Assembly (NCBI RefSeq): GCF_023145115.1 | Contig: NZ_JAGLEJ010000031.1 | Location: forward strand, 1-64,000 | Origin: Algiphilus sp. | GTDB lineage: Bacteria; Pseudomonadota; Gammaproteobacteria; Nevskiales; Nevskiaceae | DNA length: 64,000 nt | Direction: 5' to 3' | Part shown: positions 1-9,178 of the stretch, piece after piece | How the letters are laid out: each line of letters opens with the position of its first letter | Position numbering within the stretch: position 1 is the first letter of the stretch | Made by a program: the position numbers and the translations under genes | Notes under the pieces: generated by a model | Databases searched by the model: none | Told to the model about the DNA's origin: nothing | The model's input: the letters and a program-made list of their open reading frames with translations, nothing else

Positions 1-468
1 GCGCAGCGCGTCCCGATCCAGGGGGGTGCATCGCGAACCGGTCGCGTCGACGCGCGCATCCACCCCGACCACCCGCGCGCACAGTCGGCGCCGCGGGGGA
101 ATGCGCAGCGCGAAGATGTCGTCGCGCGACTGGTCGCCGATGGCGAGCAGGTCCTCGAATCCCGCGCTGACCGCAAGCGCGCAGGGGGCGTGGCGGCCCT
201 CCAGCAGCGCGTTGGTGGTCACCGTGGTGCCCAGGCGCAGCTCGGCGACCGTGCCTTCGGGGATGGCGGCGTCGCGGGCCAGGCCGACGAGGTCCCGGAT
301 GCCGGCGACCACCGCATCGTCGTAGCGATCGGGCGCGCTGCTCAGCAGCTTGTGATGGTGGCGGCCGCCGCCGGGCGAGATCGCCAGCAGATCCGTGAAC
401 GTGCCGCCGCGGTCGGCGTGGATCGTCCAGCCGGTGGCGCGCTTGCCGCTGTCGAATGCACCCTGCAT
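1..468 (-). CDS. 5-oxoprolinase / hydantoinase A family, N-terminal fragment
   Basis: The gene starts at the ATG read from 468-466 and stays open to the window edge, so only the first 156 residues are seen. They match the N-terminal domain of the hydantoinase/5-oxoprolinase family: a nucleotide-binding DRGGTFTD motif at residues 19-26 and GTTVTTNALL at 80-89. Family members use ATP to hydrolyse 5-oxoproline (glutathione cycle) or hydantoins, in the cytoplasm. Single-chain 5-oxoprolinases are about 1200 residues and split HyuA subunits about 700, and the fragment cannot tell which applies. It is divergent from the thioesterase gene that begins 80 bases away, so the two may share a promoter region. 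Confidence 0.8.
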   Translation of the reverse strand, partial: MQGAFDSGKRATGWTIHADRGGTFTDLLAISPGGGRHHHKLLSSAPDRYDDAVVAGIRDLVGLARDAAIPEGTVAELRLGTTVTTNALLEGRHAPCALAVSAGFEDLLAIGDQSRDDIFALRIPPRRRLCARVVGVDARVDATGSRCTPLDRDALR

Positions 469-548
469 GGCGCAACGTTAGCGCGAGACCGTCGCGCCCG
501 TCGCGGGACCTGCATGCCCGCGACGATTGCCTGACGCATACTGCCCGG

Positions 549-1001
549 ATGGACGAGCAAGCAGCTTCGCTGGACTGGCCGGTGGTCGACCCGTTCTGCA
601 TCCGGGTGACCGTGGCCGGGGCCGACACCGACGACTTCGAGCACACCAACAATGTCTGCTATCTCCGGTGGCTGGAGCGGTGCGCCTGGGCGCATACCTG
701 TGCCCTCGGTCTGGACATGGATGCCTACCGCCGCATCGGTGCGGGCTGCGTGGCGCGCCGGCACGAGCTCGACTACATCGCGCCGAGCTTCGCCGGCGAT
801 GAGCTCGCGGTGGCCACCTGGATCGAGGAGAACGACGGCCGGGTCACCATGTGGCGCGGCTACCGGATCATCCGCATCGGCGACGGCCGGACCATCATGA
901 ACGCGCGCACGCAGTGGGCCTGCGTCGACATGGCGACCGGCCGGCCGCGCCGGCAGCCGGAAGCCTTTGTCGCGGCCTACGCACCGGCCACGCCGGCGTA
1001 G
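549..1001 (+). CDS. Hotdog-fold acyl-CoA thioesterase (4HBT/YbgC-like)
   Basis: A 150-residue protein, the usual size for a single hotdog domain. Residues 26-43 carry the family signature: an Asp-rich turn (DTDD), then H32, N34-N35 and YLRWLE. In this family the region lines the acyl-thioester pocket. The predicted role is hydrolysis of a short or medium acyl-CoA to free acid and CoA in the cytoplasm, with unknown substrate. I chose the ATG at 549 because upstream codons of the longer frame lie in the divergent promoter region and do not look like the family. An acyltransferase-like role without hydrolysis cannot be excluded. Confidence 0.75.
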   Translation: MDEQAASLDWPVVDPFCIRVTVAGADTDDFEHTNNVCYLRWLERCAWAHTCALGLDMDAYRRIGAGCVARRHELDYIAPSFAGDELAVATWIEENDGRVTMWRGYRIIRIGDGRTIMNARTQWACVDMATGRPRRQPEAFVAAYAPATPA

Positions 1002-1031
1002 CAAGCGAACCGAGGGGGGAAGGGAAGGGGG

Positions 1032-2009
1032 TCAGTCCGCCTGTGCGGGCTCGGCCTCGCGCCGGGTGGGGGCCGCAGCGGAGGCAGCCCGGTCCTTGAG
1101 CTCGCGGAACTTGTCCGACACCTCGTCGAGCTTGGCTTCCCATTCGGGATCGGCCTGCTGGCCCTCGGTGACGCGGTCGAATACCTGCATCAGCGCCACC
1201 ATGCCGAAGGGTTCGATGACGGCCTGCTTGATCGCCCACGCGAATACCACCGCCACCGCCAGCGTGACCGGACCGGCGCTGCCCGGGAACACCGCCACCA
1301 GCCCGGCCGCGGGCGCCAGCGCCAGCAGGAACACCAGGAAGGTCAGGCCCCAGACGAAGAAGGCGAGCCAGAACGCGTTCTTGAGGAACACCTTGTAGTT
1401 CTGCGCGTAGAGGATCAGCGCCGTGCGGCTGGACGCCCAGGGATTGTCCGACTGCGTGCGGATGTTGTAGCCGAGGATGACCTCGTCGAGATAGGTCAGC
1501 GACAGGCGCAGCACCGAGTTGAGGAACTTCACCAGTCCGCCCGATCCCGGAATCGGCAGCAGGCTGGCCACCGTGAAGAAGACGCGGTTGAACGCGTTGA
1601 CCACGCCCTTGATGAGCTGGTCGACGGCGAACAGCGCCGAGGCCTCGGCGAAGCGCTCGCGCACGATCGCCTGCGCATGCGCGATCTGGGAACGACCGCC
1701 CGGCACCTCGCGGCCCTGCATGAGCTCGACGAGCACGGCGATGTGGCCGGCCTTGACCAGATAGAGCAGGTACTCGCGCAGCATGTAGACCACCGCCCCG
1801 ACGATGCCGAAGCCGATCAGGCCGCCCCAGGCGCTGAAGCCGGCGGCGTTGTCGCCGATGCTCCCCACGACGTAGCCGGTGCCGGCACCGACGCCGGTGC
1901 CGATCACGTAGACGAGGGTGATGCCGAGATAGATCAGGAAACGGAAGGCGAGGAACGCGCTGGTCCGCGACAGCAGCGCAATGATCTCGCCGATCTGGAA
2001 ATCCTTCAT
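1032..2009 (-). CDS. Integral membrane protein of unknown function
   Basis: A 325-residue protein starting with MKDFQIGEI. Hydrophobic stretches at about residues 16-70 (glycine-rich, GTGVGAGTGYVVGSIG), 75-95 and two near 240-300 suggest four or five membrane helices. A central soluble part contains an amphipathic segment. The C-terminal 40 residues are charged and end in an Ala/Glu-rich tail. I recognise no catalytic motif. I chose the ATG at 2009 because the longer frame adds an arginine-rich leader of poor quality. The next gene on the same strand starts 132 bases upstream of it and encodes a hydrolase, which does not suggest a shared role. Confidence 0.65.
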   Translation of the reverse strand: MKDFQIGEIIALLSRTSAFLAFRFLIYLGITLVYVIGTGVGAGTGYVVGSIGDNAAGFSAWGGLIGFGIVGAVVYMLREYLLYLVKAGHIAVLVELMQGREVPGGRSQIAHAQAIVRERFAEASALFAVDQLIKGVVNAFNRVFFTVASLLPIPGSGGLVKFLNSVLRLSLTYLDEVILGYNIRTQSDNPWASSRTALILYAQNYKVFLKNAFWLAFFVWGLTFLVFLLALAPAAGLVAVFPGSAGPVTLAVAVVFAWAIKQAVIEPFGMVALMQVFDRVTEGQQADPEWEAKLDEVSDKFRELKDRAASAAAPTRREAEPAQAD

Positions 2010-2141
2010 GTGCGTACCCGAACGCCGGCTGGCGGCGACCCTGAACGATGGCGATGCCCGGGATGGTGCAGGCAGATGCCGGATGCCGCCGTCACGCGAA
2101 TGCGCGACAGGTGCCGTCACGGGGAGCGGCCGGGAGAAGCG

Positions 2142-2651
2142 TCAGCGCCGCGCCACGCGGTCGAGCAGCGCGCCGAAGTGCGCCGCAACATCGTCGAGGC
2201 ACTCGTTGAGCGTGTGTCCGGCGTCGATCAGGTGCAGCGCGGCGTCGTGGGTGGCGCTGAACCGCTCCGCGACGGCAGGCGGCACGATGTCGTCGCCGGT
2301 GCCGTGGACCACGGTGCATGCTGCCGGGACGGCATCGGGTTCCCGGTCGTATCCGGGGAAATACAGCGCGGGCGCCATCAGGAAGAGGGCATCGGGGTGC
2401 AGCGCGGCGCACGCGTGGGCGGCGACATAGCCGCCCATGCTGGAGCCGGCGAGCACCAGCGGCGTGCCGCGGGGCCGCATCGCGACCAGTTCCCGGACGC
2501 GCTCGTCGGGATCCATGGTGTGCGTATAATCCGGAGAGATGACGGCAAATCCGCGCGCCCGGGCGTCTTCCGCCAGACGCGTGATCTTGATGCCCCACGG
2601 GCCGCTTTCCTTGCCGTGGTTGAAGCAGACGAGCGGTTCGCGGTCGTGCAT
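2142..2651 (-). CDS. Small alpha/beta hydrolase (esterase-like)
   Basis: A 169-residue cytoplasmic alpha/beta hydrolase without a signal peptide. It has an N-terminal HG turn (residues 12-13), the nucleophile elbow GSSMGG at 69-74 with Ser71, an acidic pair in GTGDDIVP (Asp120/121) and the catalytic-type His146 in AGHTLNE. Together these give a complete Ser-Asp-His triad in about the minimal fold length. It resembles YqiA/RsbQ-like small hydrolases, but the substrate cannot be read from sequence. It is divergent from the gene at 2667 with only 15 bases between starts, so the two promoters must overlap neighbouring coding DNA. Confidence 0.7.
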   Translation of the reverse strand: MHDREPLVCFNHGKESGPWGIKITRLAEDARARGFAVISPDYTHTMDPDERVRELVAMRPRGTPLVLAGSSMGGYVAAHACAALHPDALFLMAPALYFPGYDREPDAVPAACTVVHGTGDDIVPPAVAERFSATHDAALHLIDAGHTLNECLDDVAAHFGALLDRVARR

Positions 2652-2666
2652 GGGGGAGCGGTCCCG

Positions 2667-3005
2667 ATGGCCAGAAAACGCGGTGAGAGCGGGCAGGACC
2701 CGAAGCGACCCAGTCTAGCCGCGCGACGCAGGGCACGTCGCGAGGGTGAGGAACCGCTGGAAGCGCGCGTGACGCTGCGGTTCCGCTTCGGCGAGGCGCC
2801 GGAGGACCGCGTCACCATGCTCGACGACCGCGCGATTCCGATGTTCGGGAGCGTGTTCCAGTATCGCGACCGCATCGTGCGCAGCTTCGCGATGCTGCTG
2901 CTGCGGGCCGGTGTCACGCAGCCCAAGGTGGTCGCCGAGATCGTGCCCGGAACGTTCTGGATGCTGCACAAGCGCCGGGCCGCCGGACAGGAAGAGGACC
3001 GATAG
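2667..3005 (+). CDS. Conserved hypothetical small basic protein
   Basis: A 112-residue protein with a lysine/arginine-rich N-terminus (residues 1-30) followed by a compact region containing a phenylalanine-arginine strand (TLRFRFGEAPEDRVTMLDDR) and a hydrophobic helix near 70-85. No signal peptide or known domain is visible. It leads a tightly packed run: three bases separate it from the next gene, which overlaps the one after. That layout suggests co-transcription with the membrane protein, reductase and hydrolase that follow. The start at 2667 lies well within the only uninterrupted part that is not antisense to the neighbouring gene. Function unknown. Confidence 0.55.
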   Translation: MARKRGESGQDPKRPSLAARRRARREGEEPLEARVTLRFRFGEAPEDRVTMLDDRAIPMFGSVFQYRDRIVRSFAMLLLRAGVTQPKVVAEIVPGTFWMLHKRRAAGQEEDR

Positions 3006-3008
3006 CGC

Positions 3009-3314
3009 GTGCTCCGCAGTCTGCAGATCCTCAATGCCGTGCTGCTGGCGTTCGGTGTGACCTTCACGGTCACCTTGGGCGTGGTGGCGATCCTCCTCGG
3101 CTTCTACGTGGACACCTATCCGCGCTACGCGGACACGCTGGCCGGCGTCATCCGGCTGGCGCTGCTTGCGCTGGTCCTGTCGGGTGGCGGGGCGCTCTGC
3201 TTTCAGTCGCTGCGCCGGCGCTGGCCGGGATGGCCCGCCTTTCAGGTCCTGGGGTGGGGCATCGCTTTCGTCATAATGACCGTTTGCATTCAAATGCTTG
3301 GAGCTGCATCTTGA
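3009..3314 (+). CDS. Small three-helix membrane protein, unknown function
   Basis: A 101-residue protein with a GTG start three bases after the previous stop. It has three hydrophobic segments at about residues 8-30, 46-62 and 78-98, separated by a short loop (YVDTYPRYADT) and a basic loop (RRRWPGW). The stop TGA shares three bases with the TTG start of the FMN reductase gene (TTGA at 3311-3314), a sign of translational coupling. There is no recognised domain; it could be a membrane partner of the reductase, but that is only a positional inference. Confidence 0.6.
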   Translation: MLRSLQILNAVLLAFGVTFTVTLGVVAILLGFYVDTYPRYADTLAGVIRLALLALVLSGGGALCFQSLRRRWPGWPAFQVLGWGIAFVIMTVCIQMLGAAS

Positions 3315-3898
3315 CGCAAATTCTATGTATAGCGGGATCGCTGCGCAGCGGCTCGTACAATGTCCGCCTCCTGGAGGCCGCGCAGGCGCTTGTTGCCGGT
3401 GCCGGCCATCAGCCGGTACCGATGGATGGCGACACGCTCCGCGCGCTGCCGTTGATGGATCAGGACCTCGAGGCACGCGAAGGGCTGCCGGACGCGGCGA
3501 AGCGGATCAAGCGGGCATTCGCCGGCGCCGACGGCGTGCTGATGGCGTGTCCGGAGTACAACGGCTCGATCACGCCGCTGCTCAAGAACGTCATCGACTG
3601 GACGTCGCGGCCCGATGACGACCATCCGGCATCGGCGTGCTTCGGCGGCAAGCCCATGGCGCTGATCGGAGCCTCGCCGGGCGGGCTCGGCGGACTGCGC
3701 GGCCTGCGCCATGTGCGCGAGATCCTGGGGAACCTGGGCGCCCTGGTGGTGCCGGCGCAGCTGGCGGTCGCGCGCGCCGGCGATGCGTTCCCCGGGGACG
3801 GCAGCGCCGTGCTCGGCGACGAGCGCCAGCAGCAGGCGCTGGCGGCGGTGGTCGACAACCTCCTGCACTGGGTGCGGGCGGCGCGCGGAGCCGCGTGA
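3311..3898 (+). CDS. NADPH-dependent FMN reductase family flavoprotein
   Basis: A 195-residue flavodoxin-like protein. The phosphate-binding GSLRSGSYN loop at residues 9-17 and the CPEYNGSITPLLKNVIDW block near residues 79-96 are diagnostic of the NADPH-dependent FMN reductase/chromate reductase family. The protein should bind FMN and pass two electrons from NAD(P)H to quinones, azo compounds or metals. I use the unusual TTG start at 3311 because it overlaps the upstream TGA and gives the standard family N-terminus; no ATG lies near. Its stop overlaps the ATG of the next gene (TGATG at 3896-3900), indicating one operon. Confidence 0.8.
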   Translation: MTQILCIAGSLRSGSYNVRLLEAAQALVAGAGHQPVPMDGDTLRALPLMDQDLEAREGLPDAAKRIKRAFAGADGVLMACPEYNGSITPLLKNVIDWTSRPDDDHPASACFGGKPMALIGASPGGLGGLRGLRHVREILGNLGALVVPAQLAVARAGDAFPGDGSAVLGDERQQQALAAVVDNLLHWVRAARGAA

Positions 3899-5286
3899 TG
3901 GAACTGCCGCAACGCCACAATCCCTGGTCGGCGCTGCCCATCGCCGCCGGCATCGCCTGGATCGTGGCCGGCGCCGGCTGGGGGCTGCTGTTCACGGGAC
4001 TGCCGGGGGCGCTGCTGGTCGCCGGCGGCGTGAGCCTGCTCCTGACCCCGGGCGACGACCGTCAGATCCGCATGATGGCGGTGGGCGGTGCGCTGGGCAC
4101 GCTCCTAGGGCTTTTCTTCTGGGCCTTCGGTGATGGCGCCTTCATCGCCGCGCTGCTGTCGGCCGCGAGCTTCGTGCTCGCCGGGCGCGAAGGCCTGCGC
4201 CTAATGGCATCGGGCGACGGCATTCCCGCGCCGCCGCAGGAGCTCGCCACGTACGCCCGCGCGGCGCTGGACGAGGCGCTGCTGGGCTATTTCACCGGTA
4301 CGGCCTCGGTTCCGAGCGGGCAGGACGCAGCCGAGTGCGTGGACGCGCTGAAGGCCCAGCGCGACGCGATACGGCGACTCGGGTTCGATCGGGATGTCAG
4401 CGAACTGCATCCGGCACCGGACGCACCCGAGCATGTGGAATGGCAGCCGCGGACCGTGATGGGACGCGACTTCCGGGCCCTGCATTTCGAGAGCGACTTC
4501 GTGGCGAATCCCGAGATTCCGGGTGCCGACCACTACATGGCGTACGAGCGCAACCGGCAGACCGCGGCATGGGTCTTCGAGCACGACGACGGCGACCGCC
4601 CCTGGCTGCTGTGCGTGCACGGCTACCGCATGGGGCATCCGCTGCTCGATTTCTCGCTGTTCCCTCCGCAGGTGCTGCACGAGAAGTACGGGCTCAACCT
4701 CCTGATGCCGGTGCTGCCTCTGCACGGGCCGCGCAGGGCGGGGCGCCGCACCGGCGACCAGTTCCTGGACGGCGACCTGCGCGACCTGTTCCACGCCGAA
4801 TGCCAGGCGCTCTGGGATCTGCGCCGGCACCTCGCCTGGCTGCGGGCGCGCGGCGCGCGGCGCATCGGAGCGCTCGGCTTCTCGCTGGGCGGCTACAACG
4901 TCGCCCTGCTAAGCCAGTTCGAGCAGCTCGACTTCGTCGTCGCCGGCATTCCGGTGCCGGATCTCGCCGATGTGCTGTGGCCGAACCTGCCCGAGATCCA
5001 CCAGCGCTACTTTCGCTCGCAGGGGATCGACAACGCTCTGCTCGGGGATGTGCTCGCACCGGTATCGCCGCTCGCACGCCCCTGCGCGCTCCCGAACGGC
5101 AGGCGCTTCGTGTTCGGCGGGCTGGCCGATCGCCTGGTGGTCCCCGCCGAGGTCGCGCGGCTGGCGGCGCACTGGAACGTCGATCCCACCTGGTACCCGG
5201 GCGGCCATGTCACCTTCCGCGGCTCGGGCGTGGCGACGCGCACGCTGCGCGCCGCCATGGAGGCAGCCGACTGGTCGCAGGCCTAG
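3898..5286 (+). CDS. Membrane-anchored alpha/beta hydrolase
   Basis: A 462-residue protein. The first 100 residues form three or four membrane helices rich in Gly, Ala and Leu. A linker of about 110 residues follows and then an alpha/beta hydrolase domain from about residue 230. The nucleophile elbow GFSLGG places Ser329. Candidate partners are an Asp near 411 (GGLADRL) and a His near 437 (GGHVTF). An oxyanion-type HG sits in LLCVHGYR near 240. The fusion of a helical membrane anchor to the hydrolase is the distinctive trait. It ends the operon that began at 2667. The substrate is unknown; a lipid or acyl ester is plausible given its location, but that is inference. Confidence 0.7.
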   Translation: MELPQRHNPWSALPIAAGIAWIVAGAGWGLLFTGLPGALLVAGGVSLLLTPGDDRQIRMMAVGGALGTLLGLFFWAFGDGAFIAALLSAASFVLAGREGLRLMASGDGIPAPPQELATYARAALDEALLGYFTGTASVPSGQDAAECVDALKAQRDAIRRLGFDRDVSELHPAPDAPEHVEWQPRTVMGRDFRALHFESDFVANPEIPGADHYMAYERNRQTAAWVFEHDDGDRPWLLCVHGYRMGHPLLDFSLFPPQVLHEKYGLNLLMPVLPLHGPRRAGRRTGDQFLDGDLRDLFHAECQALWDLRRHLAWLRARGARRIGALGFSLGGYNVALLSQFEQLDFVVAGIPVPDLADVLWPNLPEIHQRYFRSQGIDNALLGDVLAPVSPLARPCALPNGRRFVFGGLADRLVVPAEVARLAAHWNVDPTWYPGGHVTFRGSGVATRTLRAAMEAADWSQA

Positions 5287-5358
5287 AAGACCCACTGTCG
5301 GGACGCGTCCGGCGCGCTACACTCGTCGCCTATTCGCAACATGACGGTCGGGAGAGGT

Positions 5359-6480
5359 ATGGCGCAGTCGGTGGTGATCAGCGGAACCGGGCTCTACACA
5401 CCGGAGCACGCCATCTCGAACGAGGAGCTCGTCGAGAGCTTCAACGCCTACGTGGCGCAGTTCAATGCCGAGCATGCGGATGCCATCGCCGATGGTTCGG
5501 TGGCACCGCTGCAGCCGTCTTCGGCCGAGTTCATCGAGAAGGCATCCGGCATCCGTTCCCGTTACGTCCTGGACCGGGAGGGCATCCTGGATCCGGCGCG
5601 CATGTGTCCGCGACTGCCCGTGCGCGGCAACGACGAGCCCTCGATCATGTGCGAGATCGGTCTGGCCGCATGCCGCGAGGCACTCGAGCAGGCCGGCATC
5701 GATGCCGGCGCGGTGGATGGCGTCATCGTGGCGTGCTCGAACATGCAGCGCCCGTATCCCGCCATCGCCGTCGAGCTGCAGGCCGCACTCGGCATCGACG
5801 GATGGGGCTATGACATGAACGTGGCCTGTGCCTCGGCAGCGTTCGGCATTCAGACGGCGGCCGACGCGGTGCGCTCCGGAAGTGCCCGCGCGGTCCTGGT
5901 GGTGAGCCCGGAGATCTGCAGCGGACATCTCAACTTCCGTGACCGCGACTCGCACTTCATCTTCGGCGATGCCGCGACCGCGGTACTGGTCGCGGCGAGC
6001 GACGCGCCGCAACCGGGCCAGTTCGAGGTCCTCGGAACCCGGCTGAAGACGCAGTTCTCGAACAACATCCGCAACAACTTCGGCTTTCTCAATCGCAGCG
6101 AGGCCGAGATGCGCAGCGAGGCCGATCGGCTCTTCGTGCAGAACGGGCGGAAGGTCTTCAAGGATGTGGTGCCGCTGGTCGCCGACCTCATCGGCGGTCA
6201 TCTGCGCGACCTCGGCGTCGAGCCCGAGAGCGTGCGGCGCTTCTTTCTGCACCAGGCCAACCTGGGCATGAACGAGTACATCGCGCGGCGGGTGCTGGGC
6301 CGTGACGCCACGCGCGACGATGCGCCGGTGATCCTGGACGAGTACGCCAACACCAGTTCGGCTGGATCGGTCATCGCCTTCCACCGCCATCGAGACGATC
6401 TCGCGAGCGGCGACGTGGTCGTGCTCAGTGGCTTCGGTGCCGGCTATTCGGCCGGCAGTGTCGTGATGCGGCGGCACTGA
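5359..6480 (+). CDS. Beta-ketoacyl-ACP synthase III family (FabH2-like)
   Basis: A 373-residue thiolase-fold condensing enzyme. The catalytic Cys157 lies in MNVACASAAFG, His298 in FLHQANLG and Asn331 in DEYANTSSAG, giving the complete C-H-N triad of FabH enzymes, which condense an acyl-CoA with malonyl-ACP. The N-terminus (SGTGLYTPEHAISNEELV), a 40-residue insertion after it and the long NFRDRDSHFIFGD block are closer to Pseudomonas FabH2-type proteins than to classical FabH (about 320 residues). I prefer the ATG at 5359, preceded by GGAGAGG, to the ATG at 5341, which has no ribosome site. It stands alone, 35 kb from the fab cluster. Confidence 0.8.
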   Translation: MAQSVVISGTGLYTPEHAISNEELVESFNAYVAQFNAEHADAIADGSVAPLQPSSAEFIEKASGIRSRYVLDREGILDPARMCPRLPVRGNDEPSIMCEIGLAACREALEQAGIDAGAVDGVIVACSNMQRPYPAIAVELQAALGIDGWGYDMNVACASAAFGIQTAADAVRSGSARAVLVVSPEICSGHLNFRDRDSHFIFGDAATAVLVAASDAPQPGQFEVLGTRLKTQFSNNIRNNFGFLNRSEAEMRSEADRLFVQNGRKVFKDVVPLVADLIGGHLRDLGVEPESVRRFFLHQANLGMNEYIARRVLGRDATRDDAPVILDEYANTSSAGSVIAFHRHRDDLASGDVVVLSGFGAGYSAGSVVMRRH

Positions 6481-6493
6481 CCGGGGCAAGGGC

Positions 6494-9094
6494 ATGGCAG
6501 GCGACAGCAGCCACCCGTCCGACGGCGCCGGCGCCACCATCCGCCGCACCGACTATCGTCCGCCCGACTACCTGATCGATGCCGTCGATCTCGATGTCCG
6601 GGTCGATACCGACACCGCGGTCACGGCGCACCTGACGATCCGCCGCAGCGACACGGCCGCCACCGATGCGCCCCTGGTGCTCGATGCGCGCGATCTCGCG
6701 CTCGACGAGGTCGCCATCGATGACGAAGCGGTGGCCGCGCAGCGGATTGCGCATCACGCCGGCGGGTTCACGGTGCACGACGTACCCGAGCGGTTCCGGC
6801 TCACCACGCGCTGCACCATCCGGCCGGAAGCCAACACCGCGCTCGAAGGCTTCTACGCCTCGGGACCGATGTACTGCACGCAGTGCGAAGCGCATGGGTT
6901 TTCGCGCATCACGCCCTTCATCGACCGGCCCGACGTGCTGTCGCGCTTCCGCGTCCGGCTCAGCGCCGACCGCGAGCGCTTTCCGGTGCTGCTCGCCAAC
7001 GGCGACTGCGTGGAGCAGGGCGAGGACGGCGACGGTCGCCACTACGCGGTCTGGGCCGACCCCTTCGCCAAGCCCTGCTACCTGTTCGCGATGGTGGCCG
7101 GCGACCTGGCGCGGGTGCATGACCGCCATACCACCGGCTCGGGGCGCGAGATCGCGCTCGAGTTCTACGTCGACCACGGCAACGAGCATCTCGTCGGTCA
7201 CGCGATGTCGGCGCTCAAGCAGGCCATGCGGTGGGACGAGGACACCTTCGGGCTGCACTACGACCTTGATACCTACATGGTCGTGGCCGCGCGCGCCTTC
7301 AACATGGGCGCGATGGAGAACAAGGGCCTCAACATCTTCAATGCGGCCTATGTGCTGGCGTCCCCGGAGACCGCGACCGACGCCACCTTCGAGGCCATCT
7401 CGGCGGTCATCGCGCACGAGTATTTCCACAACTACACCGGCAACCGGGTCACCTGCCGGGACTGGTTCCAGCTGTCGCTGAAGGAAGGGTTGACCGTCTA
7501 CCGCGACCAGCGCTTCAGCGAGGATCTGCTCGGTGCCGATGTCCAGCGCATCGAGCAGGTGCGGGGGCTGCGTGCCATGCAGTTCCCCGAGGACGCCGGA
7601 CCGACCGCGCATCCGGTGCGGCCGGATGCCTACAAGGAAGTCAACAACTTCTACACCGCGACCGTCTACGAGAAGGGCGCCGAGATCGTGCGCATGCTGC
7701 GCACGCGCATCGGCGAGGCGGCATTCCGTGCCGGCCTGCGCCGGTACCTGGAAGTGCACGACGGTTCGGCCGCCACCATCGAGGATTTCGTCGCGGCGCT
7801 CGCCGAAGCCGCCGGTGTCGATCTCGAGCCCTTCATGCGCTGGTACGCACAGGCAGGCACGCCGCGCCTGCAGCTCTCCCGGGAGTGGGACGCTGCGGCC
7901 GGCGTCACCGCCATCACGCTCCGCCAGTGGACGCCTCCGACGCCCGGTCAGCCCGACAAGCAGGCGCTGCCGGTCCCGCTGCGCATGGAGCTTCTGGACG
8001 GCGAGGGCCGTGCGATGGCGCTGCCGGAGCATCCCGCCCGCGTCGGCGACGACCTGCTGATGATGACGGACGAGACCCTGCGCATCGAGGTGCCGGGCGA
8101 TGCACCGGTACTGCCGGTATGCCCGCTGGCCTTCTCGGCGCCGGTCATTCTCGAGGGGGACTACAGCGCGCTCGACCTGCAGCGGATCGCGGTGCAGTCC
8201 CACGACGCCTTCGCGCGCTGGGACGCCATCCAGCAGATGCATGCCCGGGCGCATGCCGGTCTGATGCGCGACGATGCGTCGGCGCTGGAGCCGTTGCTGG
8301 CCACGATGCAGCGGATCGCGGCGGCGCCGCCCGGGGACGATGCGCTGTGCGCACACCTGCTCGCGCCGCCGCGCGCGGCGTGGCTCTGGGAGCAGTATCC
8401 GGTGGTCGATCCCGCGCGATTCACGGCTGCCATGCGCGAGCAGAAGGCGGCCATCGGCCGCGCGCTGTGCGGCCCGTTCACGGTCTGGGCGCAGCGCAAC
8501 CCCATCGCCGAAGGCCAGGCGGGAGCGCGTGCGCTGGCGAATACTGCGCTCGAGTACCTCGCGCTGCTGGAACCGGACGCCATCCTGGCGCTGGCCCGGC
8601 GCCGCGTCGATGGCGCGAACATGACCCTGACGATGGGGGCACTGCTCGCGCTGTCACAGACCCGGAGCAGCGAGTTCGCGCTCGCGTCGTCCGCGTTCTA
8701 CCAGCATTGGCGGGAACATCCGCTGGTGCTCGACCGCTGGTTCGCGGTACGTGCCGGCGCTGCGCACACATCTCCCGAGCAGATCCGCGAACTGCTGGCG
8801 CACGAGGACTTCGACTGGCGCAACCCGAACCGGGTGCGCGCGGTGGCCGCGACCTTCGCGCGCGAGAACCTGGCGCATTTCCATACCGAGGCCGGTTACG
8901 CGCTGTATGCCGGGATCCTCGAGCGCCTCGACGGCAGCAATCCGCAGCTCGCGGCGCGCATGTGCCGTCCGCTGCTCGGCTTCGCGCGGCTCGCCGATCC
9001 CTGGTCGACGATGCAGCGCGAACGGGTGCGCGACCTGCGTGCCCGGGTGCGCTCGGTCGATGTGTGCGAGATGCTCGACGCCGCGCTGGCATGA
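6494..9094 (+). CDS. pepN: Aminopeptidase N (M1 zinc metallopeptidase)
   Basis: An 866-residue cytoplasmic aminopeptidase of the PepN subtype, close to the usual 870-880 residues. The exopeptidase motif GAMEN lies near residue 272, the zinc site HEYFH at His308-Glu309-His312, and the third zinc ligand Glu in SLKEGLTVYRDQ about 20 residues later. A C-terminal alpha-helical domain completes the enzyme. It removes N-terminal residues from peptides in protein turnover. The ATG at 6494 follows the synthase gene by 13 bases, so both may be on one transcript. No truncation or missing catalytic residue is visible. Confidence 0.95.
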   Translation: MAGDSSHPSDGAGATIRRTDYRPPDYLIDAVDLDVRVDTDTAVTAHLTIRRSDTAATDAPLVLDARDLALDEVAIDDEAVAAQRIAHHAGGFTVHDVPERFRLTTRCTIRPEANTALEGFYASGPMYCTQCEAHGFSRITPFIDRPDVLSRFRVRLSADRERFPVLLANGDCVEQGEDGDGRHYAVWADPFAKPCYLFAMVAGDLARVHDRHTTGSGREIALEFYVDHGNEHLVGHAMSALKQAMRWDEDTFGLHYDLDTYMVVAARAFNMGAMENKGLNIFNAAYVLASPETATDATFEAISAVIAHEYFHNYTGNRVTCRDWFQLSLKEGLTVYRDQRFSEDLLGADVQRIEQVRGLRAMQFPEDAGPTAHPVRPDAYKEVNNFYTATVYEKGAEIVRMLRTRIGEAAFRAGLRRYLEVHDGSAATIEDFVAALAEAAGVDLEPFMRWYAQAGTPRLQLSREWDAAAGVTAITLRQWTPPTPGQPDKQALPVPLRMELLDGEGRAMALPEHPARVGDDLLMMTDETLRIEVPGDAPVLPVCPLAFSAPVILEGDYSALDLQRIAVQSHDAFARWDAIQQMHARAHAGLMRDDASALEPLLATMQRIAAAPPGDDALCAHLLAPPRAAWLWEQYPVVDPARFTAAMREQKAAIGRALCGPFTVWAQRNPIAEGQAGARALANTALEYLALLEPDAILALARRRVDGANMTLTMGALLALSQTRSSEFALASSAFYQHWREHPLVLDRWFAVRAGAAHTSPEQIRELLAHEDFDWRNPNRVRAVAATFARENLAHFHTEAGYALYAGILERLDGSNPQLAARMCRPLLGFARLADPWSTMQRERVRDLRARVRSVDVCEMLDAALA

Positions 9095-9121
9095 CCGCGC
9101 AGGCATGGCGCATGATGGCGG

Positions 9122-9149
9122 CTGTCACGGATTTGTCACGGGTTGTCAA
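9122..9149 (+). promoter_or_regulatory. Pho box upstream of phoB
   Basis: Three TGTCA half-sites begin at 9123, 9134 and 9144, that is at 11 and 10 nt spacing, which is the direct-repeat pattern bound by phosphorylated PhoB. A further TGTCA at 9174-9178 abuts the phoB start codon. This implies autoregulation of phoB-phoR under phosphate limitation. Confidence 0.8.
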
Positions 9150-9178
9150 TAATCTTGCCGGCAGGCAATAAAGCTGTC

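Noticed and set aside
6425..8356. A 643-codon open frame antisense to pepN
   Set aside because: The catalytic motifs of pepN lie on the plus strand; the antisense frame is a GC artefact.
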